From: Negativicutes bacterium
Lineage (GTDB): Bacteria; Bacillota; JAAYKD01
Length of the DNA stretch: 44,756 nucleotides
NCBI GenBank assembly: GCA_021372785.1
Contig: JAJFTT010000045.1
Coordinates: 1 to 44,756, forward strand
Reading direction: 5' to 3'
In this document: one piece after another, positions 33,685 to 44,208 of the stretch
How the letters are laid out: every line of letters begins with the position of its first letter
Numbering within the stretch: position 1 is the stretch's first letter
Notes under the pieces: generated by a model
What the model was told of the DNA's origin: nothing
Database searches by the model: none
What the model saw: the letters and a program-made list of their open reading frames with translations, nothing else
Made by a program: the position numbers and the translations under genes

Positions 33685-34462
33685 AGCGCTTCTTTTTTCC
33701 TCCCTTGCTGCCATCGGGTTTGATCAGGGCCGGTCTGTTGCTCGGTTTCGGTGTTCCGGCAGCCGCCGGAGACTGGCTGTTGTTCGCGGCTTGGCCGGCC
33801 TGTTGACGCAGTACTTGCCGCCGCTGAAAGGCATCCTCGCTGGCTTTGATTTTTTCGAGCGTGTCCAATTGATTCATTTGCCAGTTGAGCAGAATGCGAT
33901 CGATATAGGCAAAGTTCAATTTGCGCTGTAAAGAAGCCTGACGTAAGGCTTCCAGGATAATTTCCGCCGACCAGCCGTCGTTATTCAGCCAGTCGCGCAG
34001 TTTTTCATAATCAAAAGGTGAAAGTTTATTAAAAACGCGTTCAAAGGCGGAAACCAGTTCGGCTGTTTGATTGATTTTTTCATCCGGCATTTCTTTTTGT
34101 TCCGGAGATAAAAGATCGCGGCTGAATAAATGGGTCAGTTTTTCGTAGAGGGGCAGCAGTGAAACAGCATCCGGCGCTGCCTTACCGCTGTCCGCATGCT
34201 CGGTTGTCAGAAATCCTTTGCTTAACATATTGAAAATCAGAGTCTGAACTTCGGAGCGGGATAATTTTAAACACTCCATCAGATAATCACTGAGGGCAGC
34301 CGCCTTGCTTTCGCTGCCTTTTTGTTGATAACGCAGGAGGCTGAACACGGCAATCAATTCCTGTTCGCTCATCATCAGCTCTTTGTAATAATCCAGCAGC
34401 AGATTAGGCACCTGTGTCATGCCGCGCAGGTACATGTTTTTTTCCAGCCATTCCTGTTTCAA
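33665..34462 (-). CDS. DnaD/DnaB-like primosomal replication protein
   Basis: Replication initiation protein with a C-terminal DnaD (DDBH2) domain (~110-200: FERVFNKLSPFDYEKLRDWLNNDGWSAEIILEAL..ILLNW) and a winged-helix-like N-terminal part. It is expected to act with DnaI in primosome assembly. Start is best at TTG 34462: AGAGGTGAGG stands just upstream, and the reading then begins MKQEWLEKN. This start lies 59 bases inside the uvrC gene. Length 265 residues. The C terminus is basic (PDGSKGGKKKRYDD), perhaps DNA-binding. Confidence 0.85.
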   Translation of the reverse strand: MKQEWLEKNMYLRGMTQVPNLLLDYYKELMMSEQELIAVFSLLRYQQKGSESKAAALSDYLMECLKLSRSEVQTLIFNMLSKGFLTTEHADSGKAAPDAVSLLPLYEKLTHLFSRDLLSPEQKEMPDEKINQTAELVSAFERVFNKLSPFDYEKLRDWLNNDGWSAEIILEALRQASLQRKLNFAYIDRILLNWQMNQLDTLEKIKASEDAFQRRQVLRQQAGQAANNSQSPAAAGTPKPSNRPALIKPDGSKGGKKKRYDDIVE

Positions 34463-36404
34463 GTGCCTCACCTCTTTGTTTGTTGTGTTTCCCGAAAGGC
34501 AGCGTTGCCTCCGCAGCATTCAGAACATCCCGGCCGGAAGCCAGGTTTTGACGTAAATAGCCGGCTACCTGTTCGGCCGCTTTCACATTCATTCCCGGTG
34601 TATCCGCCAATTCCTGCAGGCTGGCCAAGGCTAATTTCTCCAGAGAATCGAATTTTTTCAAGAGGGCGCGGGTGCGAACGACACCAATGCCCGGGATTTG
34701 TTCCAACTGAGAACGCAGTGCGTCCGTTCCCCGCAGATTACGGTGATAGGTGATGGCAAAACGATGCGCTTCATCCCGGATGCGCTGCAGCAAAAAAAGC
34801 GAGCGGCTGTTGGGCGGCAATTCAATCGGCAAATCCCGGCCTTCCTGATAGATCAGTTCAAACTGCTTGGCCAGGCCGATGGTGGCAATGGCGGCAAAAC
34901 CAAGTTCATGCAGGATTGCCCGGGCGGCGCCCAATTGACCTTTGCCGCCGTCTATCAGAATCAGATCGGGTAAAACGGCGAATTTCGCTTTCTCCGTACT
35001 CAGACTGCCCGCCGCGATTTGCTGCCGTTCTGCCACGGCGCGGCTGAAACGGCGGCGGATGACTTCCGCCATGCTGGCAAAGTCGTTAGGTCCGTCAACG
35101 GTTTTGATTCGAAAGCGGCGGTATGCCTTGTTGTCCGGAATGCCCATGCTGAAGACGACCATCGAGGCGACGCTGAAGGTGCCTTGTGTGTTGGAAATAT
35201 CATAGGCTTCGATGCGCAGCGGCATTTCCGGCAAGGATAAGGCTTTTTTTAATTCCTGCAGGGCAATTTGTGCTTCTTCTTTATTATGCAGACGTCGGCT
35301 GTGATTGCGTCCCAGAGTTTGCAGGGCATTGCTGGCCACCAATTCCACCAAATCTCTCTTTTCGCCGCGCTGAGGCGTTTTAATTTCAACTTTGCGGCCG
35401 CTGGATTGGCTCAGCCACTCCTGCAGCAGAGCAGCGTCTGCCAGCTGTTCCTGCACTAAGATTTCGCGCGGCACGATTTCAACCTGACTGTAGTACTGCC
35501 GGATAAAATCCGAGAGGATTTCAGAGCGGCTCTGCCCTGCCGTATCGTCCAGGCTATAGGTATCGCGTCCGATGATCCGGCCGCTGCGCATATAAAAAAT
35601 CTGGATTTGGCTGGTATGATAAGCCTGCGCCATGGCAATCACATCGCGGTCGCCCAAATGAGCGCCGGAAACACGCTGCTTTTCCTGTAAACGCTGAACA
35701 GCCTGCCATTGATCACGCAATTGAGCCGCTTTTTCAAACTGCAGGTTTTCAGCGGCGGTTTCCATTTTAGCCTGCAGCGTCTGTGCTAATTCTTCGTGCT
35801 TGCCTTCCAGGAATAAAAGCACATCCTGCACAATCAGGCCATAGTCAGCCTGACTGATAGCGCCGATACAAGGTCCGCAGCAATGCTTGATCTGATAATT
35901 CAGGCAAGGAGCGGTATCGCTGCCGCTGATTTGCTTGTTACAGGTCCGCAGCGGAAAAACTTTACGAATCACCTGTAGGGTGTGACTGGCGGTACCGCTG
36001 AGATAAGGCCCGAAATAACGCGCGCCATCCTGCTTGAACTGATGTTCAAAGGTAAGCCGGGGAAACGGTTCCCGCACATCGATGCGCAGATAAGGATAAC
36101 CCTTGTCGTCTTTCAGCAGAGAATTATAATACGGATGGTACTGTTTGATTAAATTGCATTCCAGAATCAGCGCTTCCAGTTCGCTTGCGGTGACAATCGT
36201 TTCGAAATGATCCACTTCGTTTACCATCCGCTGTATTTTACGGCTGTGCGGATTGCCTGCGCTGAAATAGGAGCGGACGCGATTTTTTAAACTGACAGCC
36301 TTGCCGACATAAATCACGCTGCCGGCCGCATTATACATTAAATATACACCCGGTTTATCGGATAATAAAGCCAGGTTTTCCTGCAGATCTTCTTTTGCTT
36401 TCAT
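34404..36404 (-). CDS. uvrC: Excinuclease ABC subunit C
   Basis: Makes both incisions in nucleotide-excision repair. GIY-YIG nuclease at the N terminus (GVYLMYNAAGSVIYVGKA near 19-36), cysteine cluster near CNKQISGSDTAPCLNYQIKHCCGPC, UVR domain (~200-235), RNase H-like nuclease (DLILIDGGKGQLGAA) and HhH motifs (IPGIGVVRTRALL, DTPGMNVKAA). Length 666 residues; the last ~45 residues after the HhH region are a basic extension whose DNA also encodes the start of the dnaD-like gene. RBS AAAGGAGGAA. Confidence 0.95.
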   Translation of the reverse strand: MKAKEDLQENLALLSDKPGVYLMYNAAGSVIYVGKAVSLKNRVRSYFSAGNPHSRKIQRMVNEVDHFETIVTASELEALILECNLIKQYHPYYNSLLKDDKGYPYLRIDVREPFPRLTFEHQFKQDGARYFGPYLSGTASHTLQVIRKVFPLRTCNKQISGSDTAPCLNYQIKHCCGPCIGAISQADYGLIVQDVLLFLEGKHEELAQTLQAKMETAAENLQFEKAAQLRDQWQAVQRLQEKQRVSGAHLGDRDVIAMAQAYHTSQIQIFYMRSGRIIGRDTYSLDDTAGQSRSEILSDFIRQYYSQVEIVPREILVQEQLADAALLQEWLSQSSGRKVEIKTPQRGEKRDLVELVASNALQTLGRNHSRRLHNKEEAQIALQELKKALSLPEMPLRIEAYDISNTQGTFSVASMVVFSMGIPDNKAYRRFRIKTVDGPNDFASMAEVIRRRFSRAVAERQQIAAGSLSTEKAKFAVLPDLILIDGGKGQLGAARAILHELGFAAIATIGLAKQFELIYQEGRDLPIELPPNSRSLFLLQRIRDEAHRFAITYHRNLRGTDALRSQLEQIPGIGVVRTRALLKKFDSLEKLALASLQELADTPGMNVKAAEQVAGYLRQNLASGRDVLNAAEATLPFGKHNKQRGEALETGMAGKKHVPARHDTGA

Positions 36405-36436
36405 CGCCGTTCCTCCTTTCCCTGGCAGAATCGCTG

Positions 36437-37612
36437 CTAAACCTGCTGATCGAGCAAATGAATCATCTGGGCGATTACATCCACAACACCGCTTAGTTTT
36501 TCTTCTTTGACGGCAGCCAGTTTCTCGCTGCGCTTCGTTGTTTCCCGGAAGTTGCAGGGCAGACCGTCACTGTCGATGCCCATTAAACTGACAGAACGGA
36601 ATCCTCTGCTGCGGGCAATGGCTCCGCTGGTCCGCAAAACGCTCTGTTCGGTTTCCTGAAACTCCATGTTGAGACCTTTGGCAATCATATAGCCCAAATC
36701 GATCAAATCATCGGTCGCCGGGATCGGCCGGGAAATTCCCTCCCGGCCTAAGATCCGCAGCTTCCCGCCTCCGACCGCTTCCAGGTTGATCACATCCGTA
36801 GTGCTGCGCAGTTCTTTTTCCACCAGGGTTAAGAGTTTATGCATCCCCAAATTGGCATCACGGTCACTGCCCAGCGCCGCCAAAATGACATCACAGTGCT
36901 GACAGGGCTGCCGCTGCAATTCTTCTGCCAAACCAATCAGAACCGCAATGCTGCTGTCGTTATCATTGACCGCGCTCAGCCAAAGACCGCTCAGCCAGCG
37001 GTGTAATTCCAACGCCATCATCAGCGTCAGGAACAAAGAGCCGGGCCAGGTGATACGCCAGAGAATTCTGGACCAGCGAGTCATGGCAAAAATGGTAAAG
37101 ACGGCGCCGCCGGTCAAAGCGAGCAATTGCACGGAGCGCAGAATATCTCCCATCAGGATCAGACGATAATAGTACCGGTTGATCCGCGGACCCAAAGCAT
37201 AGGATTTACGGCTGTCGTAACCGGCAGTGATAAAAATAATCTGCCGGCTCTCTTCATAAGCGGGTTTACGTCCCAAAACGGCCTGGCTTTTTTTTGAACC
37301 GGCAAAAATACGGACAATACCCGGCCAGAGGTAGAGATCCAGGCGCCAAAGCAAGGCGGCTAAGAAGGTCAGCGCAACCGCTAACCAGGGGCGGGAAGGA
37401 TAGATCATCACCGCCAGAGGATAGATCAGGTAGGCAAGGGCATAATACCAGGAATAATTGCGCAGTGCCGGATAGACGAGCGTTCCGGTTTCCAAACCAT
37501 GCTCTTTAAATTGATTCTCAATATATACAGAAGCGTTGCGCTCTGCCTGCGAGGCGGGCGGCCGGACGCCGACTTTGTTGGTGAGAAATTCGACATGATC
37601 AGTTAAAGCCAT
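36437..37612 (-). CDS. M28 peptidase-like membrane protein, catalytic residues altered
   Basis: Residues ~50-115 and ~155-210 hold about four transmembrane segments; the remainder resembles an M28 (aminopeptidase S/PrdM) domain split by them: NDNDSSIAVLIGLAEEL matches the second zinc-site region, ALGSDRDANLGM the Glu-Glu region and VINLEAVGGG the following Asp region. Expected metal His residues are not seen: the HxD position reads AGYDSR, and the final zone (GIDSDGLPCN) lacks His. Thus peptidase activity is doubtful. Length 391 residues from ATG 37612 or 395 from GTG 37624; AAGGA is close to the GTG. Lies between uvrA and uvrC; the function is unknown. Confidence 0.65.
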   Translation of the reverse strand: MALTDHVEFLTNKVGVRPPASQAERNASVYIENQFKEHGLETGTLVYPALRNYSWYYALAYLIYPLAVMIYPSRPWLAVALTFLAALLWRLDLYLWPGIVRIFAGSKKSQAVLGRKPAYEESRQIIFITAGYDSRKSYALGPRINRYYYRLILMGDILRSVQLLALTGGAVFTIFAMTRWSRILWRITWPGSLFLTLMMALELHRWLSGLWLSAVNDNDSSIAVLIGLAEELQRQPCQHCDVILAALGSDRDANLGMHKLLTLVEKELRSTTDVINLEAVGGGKLRILGREGISRPIPATDDLIDLGYMIAKGLNMEFQETEQSVLRTSGAIARSRGFRSVSLMGIDSDGLPCNFRETTKRSEKLAAVKEEKLSGVVDVIAQMIHLLDQQV

Positions 37613-37733
37613 TTTTTTTGCCACGTCCTTCGGTTCATAATCTCTATCTATTTCTGGTTATCTGTTTCAATCTCCTTTTTTTCAGGCAGCGGCAGACTCT
37701 TCGTTTGCTCATTCCGTCAAAACGAACGGTTTG

Positions 37734-37773
37734 AAAAAAGAAAACCCTGCGCAGGCAAACGGCGCAAGGTTTT
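37734..37773 (-). terminator. Rho-independent terminator of uvrA
   Basis: On the minus strand AAAACCTTGCGC pairs with GCGCAGGGTTTT (12 bp, one G-T pair) and is followed by CTTTTTTC (plus A-run 37735-37739). Confidence 0.88.
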
Positions 37774-37777
37774 CCGC

Positions 37778-40714
<2,937 letters not shown>

Positions 40715-40734
40715 ATGATCTCCCGTATCTTGAT

Positions 40735-40812
40735 TAGCGTGAAAAGGAACTGTTTGCATCCTCTTCATCTCTATTTGTGGCTTGAGCACTGCGAAAGGAA
40801 CGGATTTTATAA
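40735..40812 (-). repeat. Dispersed ~75 bp repeat, copy 4, in uvrA leader
   Basis: Fourth copy, with the same borders as copy 3. It ends 20 bases before the uvrA start codon, so it would be in the uvrA 5' leader, or the promoter lies in it. One mismatch (CTCTTCA) weakens the 9-bp inverted repeat. Its open minus-strand frame is continuous with uvrA. Confidence 0.85.
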
Positions 40813-40981
40813 ATGGCTGATATTCGGTCTTTAAAAAACATCCTATCAAGTATACCCCGATTCATTCTATCATGCAAGTGTCGGTTGCCGATTTTCGTTG
40901 TAAGTGTTGGCCGGGAAAGAATCCTTCGGCAAGTGTTATCAAATTTTAATAAATATATACTAAAAATACTTAACATAACCC
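40813..40981. other. Divergent region between uvrA and the envelope operon
   Basis: Low-GC stretch with a degenerate CAAGTGT motif three times (around 40874, 40900 and 40932). No LexA box of the type GAAC-N4-GTTC is seen upstream of uvrA. No gene is recognised. Confidence 0.4.
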
Positions 40982-41010
40982 TTGACATATGAAAGCTATA
41001 ATCTTATAAT
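40982..41010 (+). promoter_or_regulatory. Perfect consensus sigma-A promoter
   Basis: TTGACA (40982-40987), a spacer of exactly 17 bases and TATAAT (41005-41010), both hexamers fully matching consensus. It drives the three-gene YvlB/YvlD-type unit, leaving a leader of about 50 bases. Such a strong promoter suggests high basal expression or a tight repressor. Confidence 0.9.
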
Positions 41011-41066
41011 AAACTCGTAAACCAGGCAAGGTTACGAATGAAGAAATCATTGGAGGAGCGAGAATC

Positions 41067-41987
41067 ATGAATGAGGAAAGAATGAAAGTTTTACAAATGC
41101 TCAGCGAGCAGAAGATTACGGCAGAAGAAGCCGCTAAGTTACTCAGCGCCTTACAAAAAGCAACGGAGCAAAGCCATCGCCCGGGCAAGCCAAACACTCC
41201 CTCCGGTTCCTACCGCCCCGGCCGTCATAGCGGAAAATCTTTGAAAGAACGGCAGATTTTCGATACGGTCAGCCAGGGTGCCAAAACGGTGGGCAAAGCC
41301 GATCAGCAGATGGGGATGCGTTTCAGCGAAGAGATTCAAAAAGTTGCCAAAGACGAAGATTTGCAGGCGGTCGGCAGAAAAATCGGATCTACAATGAAGG
41401 ATCTCGGCTCGATTATTCATGACGAAGTCAATCAGGCCATGAGCGTGATGCGCAAAGAAATTGCTGAAAGCAAAAAAAGCGGATCAGAGACAGTCGGGGA
41501 ACTCAAGCGTAAAGTAGTTGATATCGCCGACGATCTGAAAGAAAAAGCAGCGGACGCGAGCGAGGCAATGCACGATGTCAGGGGAGAGCCGGCGGAAGAG
41601 TTTGAAACCGCACTGGATTCCTTACGCGATGCCATGGATGAAGTGGCAGATCATTTGAATGATTTGCAGGATACCTGGGCAGATTGGAACGAAGAAGAAG
41701 AAGAGCGCGAAACAGAGGAAATTGAGTCCTTTATCAGCGAAATGCACAAGGACATGGCGGAATTGTCTTCGCTGATGGCAGAAGTAGCGGAACAGTGTGT
41801 TGCAGTGCAGCAAAAAGCCGGCAATGCAACCGAAGTCAAATATGCCGATGAGCTAACCGCTTGGGCAAAAACCGGAAACGAAAAGGCCGACGCAGCCCTG
41901 ACCGAATTGGAAACGGGATTAGCAGAATTACAGGCTGTTGTCAGCAGCCGCACGCAAGCCGAGGACAACGAGGCCGATTTCAGCTAA
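41067..41987 (+). CDS. YvlB/LiaX-type N-terminal helix protein, coiled coil
   Basis: The first ~35 residues (MNEERMKVLQMLSEQKITAEEAAKLLSAL) match the short helical-hairpin domain found at the N terminus of YvlB/LiaX-like proteins and are paralogous to those of the next gene. The rest is highly charged and helical (long runs of Glu/Lys, e.g. WADWNEEEEERETEEIESF) and probably coiled coil, with no signal peptide or membrane segment. Unlike the next gene, it lacks the DUF4097 beta domain. RBS GGAGGAG. The function is unknown; context suggests envelope stress. Confidence 0.7.
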   Translation: MNEERMKVLQMLSEQKITAEEAAKLLSALQKATEQSHRPGKPNTPSGSYRPGRHSGKSLKERQIFDTVSQGAKTVGKADQQMGMRFSEEIQKVAKDEDLQAVGRKIGSTMKDLGSIIHDEVNQAMSVMRKEIAESKKSGSETVGELKRKVVDIADDLKEKAADASEAMHDVRGEPAEEFETALDSLRDAMDEVADHLNDLQDTWADWNEEEEERETEEIESFISEMHKDMAELSSLMAEVAEQCVAVQQKAGNATEVKYADELTAWAKTGNEKADAALTELETGLAELQAVVSSRTQAEDNEADFS

Positions 41988-42017
41988 GTCGGAACGGCGA
42001 ATGAGGGAGGAAGCAGC

Positions 42018-43292
42018 ATGTCCATGATCGAAGAACGCAAAATGATTTTACAAATGGTAGAAGAAGGCAAAATCAAGGCCGATGAAGCGGTTTTGCTCCT
42101 GGAAGCCCTGGCTGAGAGCGCGCCTGAGCCAAGCGCGGCGGAATCCGACGCCGCAGAGAGCGGCGATGCGAACTATGATTTTAAGAATGCCATGCATCAT
42201 ATGAAATATGAAATGAAAGAGGCTGCCCGGGAAGCCAAACGGGCCGCCAAAGAAACCGCCTTGGAGGCCAGGTGGCAGGCCAGAGAGATGGAACGGCTGG
42301 CCCGGGAACAGGCCGGCCGGCAAAACAGCGAAGCGGCCCGACGTGCCCGCGAAGAGGACAGACAATTCCGTAAATCCCGTGATAGTGGGGCAGGCGTTGA
42401 TTCCGCTCTGCGCGACAGCATGGGTGGGGTAGGCGGCCTGGTGAATTCCGTGTTATCCAATGTGGAGAGCGCGTTTGGTTTTAATGTTTTTGACAGCACC
42501 TATACCTTTGAGGAACAAATCGAAGGTAACTTCCTGGATACGGATGCCAAACGGGCGGTTTTCATTCATATTCAAACCGCCAACGGACGGATCGAGTGCC
42601 TGGGCTGGAATCGCAACGAGTTTCGCTTGATCCTTTCTAAAAAGATCCGGGCCGGCAGTGAAGAAGAAGCCAGAAGCAAAGCGGAGAGCCGGGTGACCGT
42701 TTCGCATACCGATGAAGGTTTGATTATTGACGGTAAATCTCTGAATGGCATCAATTCCGGTATGAGCGTGGAGTTATGGCTACCGCAGAACAGAGTCTAT
42801 GATTTTACACTGAATACCGGCAACGGCCGTATTGTTCTGGAAGACTTAACAGCGGAAGGCATTGAAGGCAGAACTTCCAATGGCCGGATCGCTTTGCACG
42901 GTGTGACTGCCAAAGTGGCGCTTCTGTGCAGCTCCAATGGCAGCGTTCTTTGTGACGGAGGGATTCCTCTGCTCACTGCCTACACCTCCAATGGCAGCGT
43001 CAATATTGCGGCAACCGAGCAGACTGTCAATACGTTCGAACTATCCACTACCAATGGCACCGTTCGGGTCAGAGTAGCGGACTGCACTGACCTGGCGCAC
43101 GATTTTGATCTTTCCACCTCGTTTGGTAAGGTAAAAGTCGATCTGCCGGGCGCAGTGGGAGGTTATGCGGCACTGGCAAAGTACCGTCATGTGGATACGA
43201 CACCGGATTTTATCGGCTATCAAAAGCGGCTGCGCCTGGCGGCGAGCACCTCAAACGGTAGTATCAGCGTTTCACCCGCCGAAGAGATTTAG
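42018..43292 (+). CDS. DUF4097 family protein, YvlB/LiaX-like
   Basis: Three parts in 424 residues: an N-terminal helical hairpin (EERKMILQMVEEGKIKADEAVLLLEAL) like the preceding protein, a charged Ala/Arg/Glu-rich helix (~65-120), and a C-terminal DUF4097 beta-solenoid with a repeating NG turn (NGRIECL, NGRIVLE, NGRIALH, NGSVLCD, NGSVNIA, NGTVRVR, FGKVKVD, NGSISVS; ~165-424). Related proteins LiaX and YvlB belong to cell-envelope stress modules that respond to antimicrobial peptides. No signal peptide. RBS GGGAGGA, 30 bases after the first gene. Confidence 0.82.
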   Translation: MSMIEERKMILQMVEEGKIKADEAVLLLEALAESAPEPSAAESDAAESGDANYDFKNAMHHMKYEMKEAAREAKRAAKETALEARWQAREMERLAREQAGRQNSEAARRAREEDRQFRKSRDSGAGVDSALRDSMGGVGGLVNSVLSNVESAFGFNVFDSTYTFEEQIEGNFLDTDAKRAVFIHIQTANGRIECLGWNRNEFRLILSKKIRAGSEEEARSKAESRVTVSHTDEGLIIDGKSLNGINSGMSVELWLPQNRVYDFTLNTGNGRIVLEDLTAEGIEGRTSNGRIALHGVTAKVALLCSSNGSVLCDGGIPLLTAYTSNGSVNIAATEQTVNTFELSTTNGTVRVRVADCTDLAHDFDLSTSFGKVKVDLPGAVGGYAALAKYRHVDTTPDFIGYQKRLRLAASTSNGSISVSPAEEI

Positions 43293-43357
43293 AGGAATTT
43301 ACGGTGTGAAAGCGAATAGGTAAAAAGAGATAATACAATGATAAGAGGTGTCGTCAA

Positions 43358-43696
43358 ATGAATGGGTTTCTTGTGACTTTGATCAGCAATGCAGTGGCTA
43401 TTTTCATTATGCCGTATCTGTTCTCCGGTTTTCAAGTGGCAAACCTGGGTGCCGCCCTGGCGGCGGCCTTGGTTCTGGGTTTGGTGAATGCCTTTATCAA
43501 ACCGGTGATGCTTTTATTGTCCTTACCGCTCACCATACTCACCTTCGGTTTGTTCGCTTTTGTGATCAATGGCGCAACGCTAATGATCACTGCTCATTTT
43601 GTCGAAGGTTTCCGGGTCAACGGTTGGGGAACGGCAATCATCGGAGCGATTATCTTGTCGCTGATCAGCAATATCGTGCAGAAAATTATCACTTAA
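43358..43696 (+). CDS. YvlD/phage holin family 4-like membrane protein
   Basis: A 112-residue protein with about four membrane segments (LISNAVAIFIMPYLF; LGAALAAALVLGLVNAFI; LLLSLPLTILTFGLFAFVINGATLM; IIGAIILSLISNIV) and the family's NAFIKPVMLLLSLPLTILTFG pattern. YvlD/LiaZ proteins accompany YvlB/LiaX-like genes. The PspC-like member (YvlC/LiaY) usual between them is absent here. RBS AAGAGGTG. Confidence 0.85.
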   Translation: MNGFLVTLISNAVAIFIMPYLFSGFQVANLGAALAAALVLGLVNAFIKPVMLLLSLPLTILTFGLFAFVINGATLMITAHFVEGFRVNGWGTAIIGAIILSLISNIVQKIIT

Positions 43697-44208
43697 TGCT
43701 GCGTTCGGGTAGCCTTCTCTTATACTATCGAGAACTTTTGGCCCTGCATTGGCAGCAATCATGAGCGCTTTAGGGTGTGAGCAGGCTGGTTCAGCCAACC
43801 TGCTTCGAAAAAACAAACAGTCTTAATTCATTTCACCTTTCGTCATCAGACGAACCATATAGACTTCAATAATTTGATGTGCAAATTGAACCATACAGCA
43901 AACAAGTGTTGCAGAGCATGTTAAACAGTCGTGAAACATTGGTGGAATTACATAAAAAATTGTTTCTTTTTCACTCTTGTGCTCTTGGGAAAAGTCCAAT
44001 ACAAATAGAATGCTTTTGGAAGGACACCCCTCGGGCTCTTGTGTTAGTTCACATTGAGCTCCTTGTTGAGGGGTGTCTTTTCTATACTCTTTTTTAGCCA
44101 TGCAATCGTAGCAATTTGCTTCTTTTTAACGTGACTCTAGCAGAAAGGGTTAGTAAATTCTAAACAAATTAGGTTGTTTTAGCAACCATATATTTAGGAG
44201 GTGGACAA
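43697..44208. other. AT-rich intergenic region at a composition change
   Basis: From about 43800 on the sequence turns AT-rich. It holds a hairpin at 43780-43804 (AGCAGG-TGG/CCA-CCTGCT) without a T-run, a long terminator (separate entry) and a small hairpin at 44172-44187 before the next gene. A 92-codon minus frame (43823-44101) and a 72-codon plus frame (43879-44097) cross the terminator and lack ribosome binding sites; I do not call either a gene. Confidence 0.5.
44020..44081 (+). terminator. Long Rho-independent terminator
   Basis: GACACCCCTC (44023-44032) pairs perfectly with GAGGGGTGTC (44068-44077), followed by TTTTC. Inside, GGGCTC/GAGCTCC (one bulge) and TGTG/CACA extend it to one long three-part hairpin, unusually elaborate for a terminator. 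It would stop transcription from the envelope operon. Confidence 0.75.

Noticed and set aside
40813-41066. LexA/SOS operator upstream of uvrA
   Set aside because: No GAAC-N4-GTTC palindrome found between uvrA and the divergent operon.
43823-44101. 92-codon minus-strand frame before the TldD-type gene
   Set aside because: No ribosome binding site, and half of it reads the terminator hairpin; no family likeness. Left open but not called.
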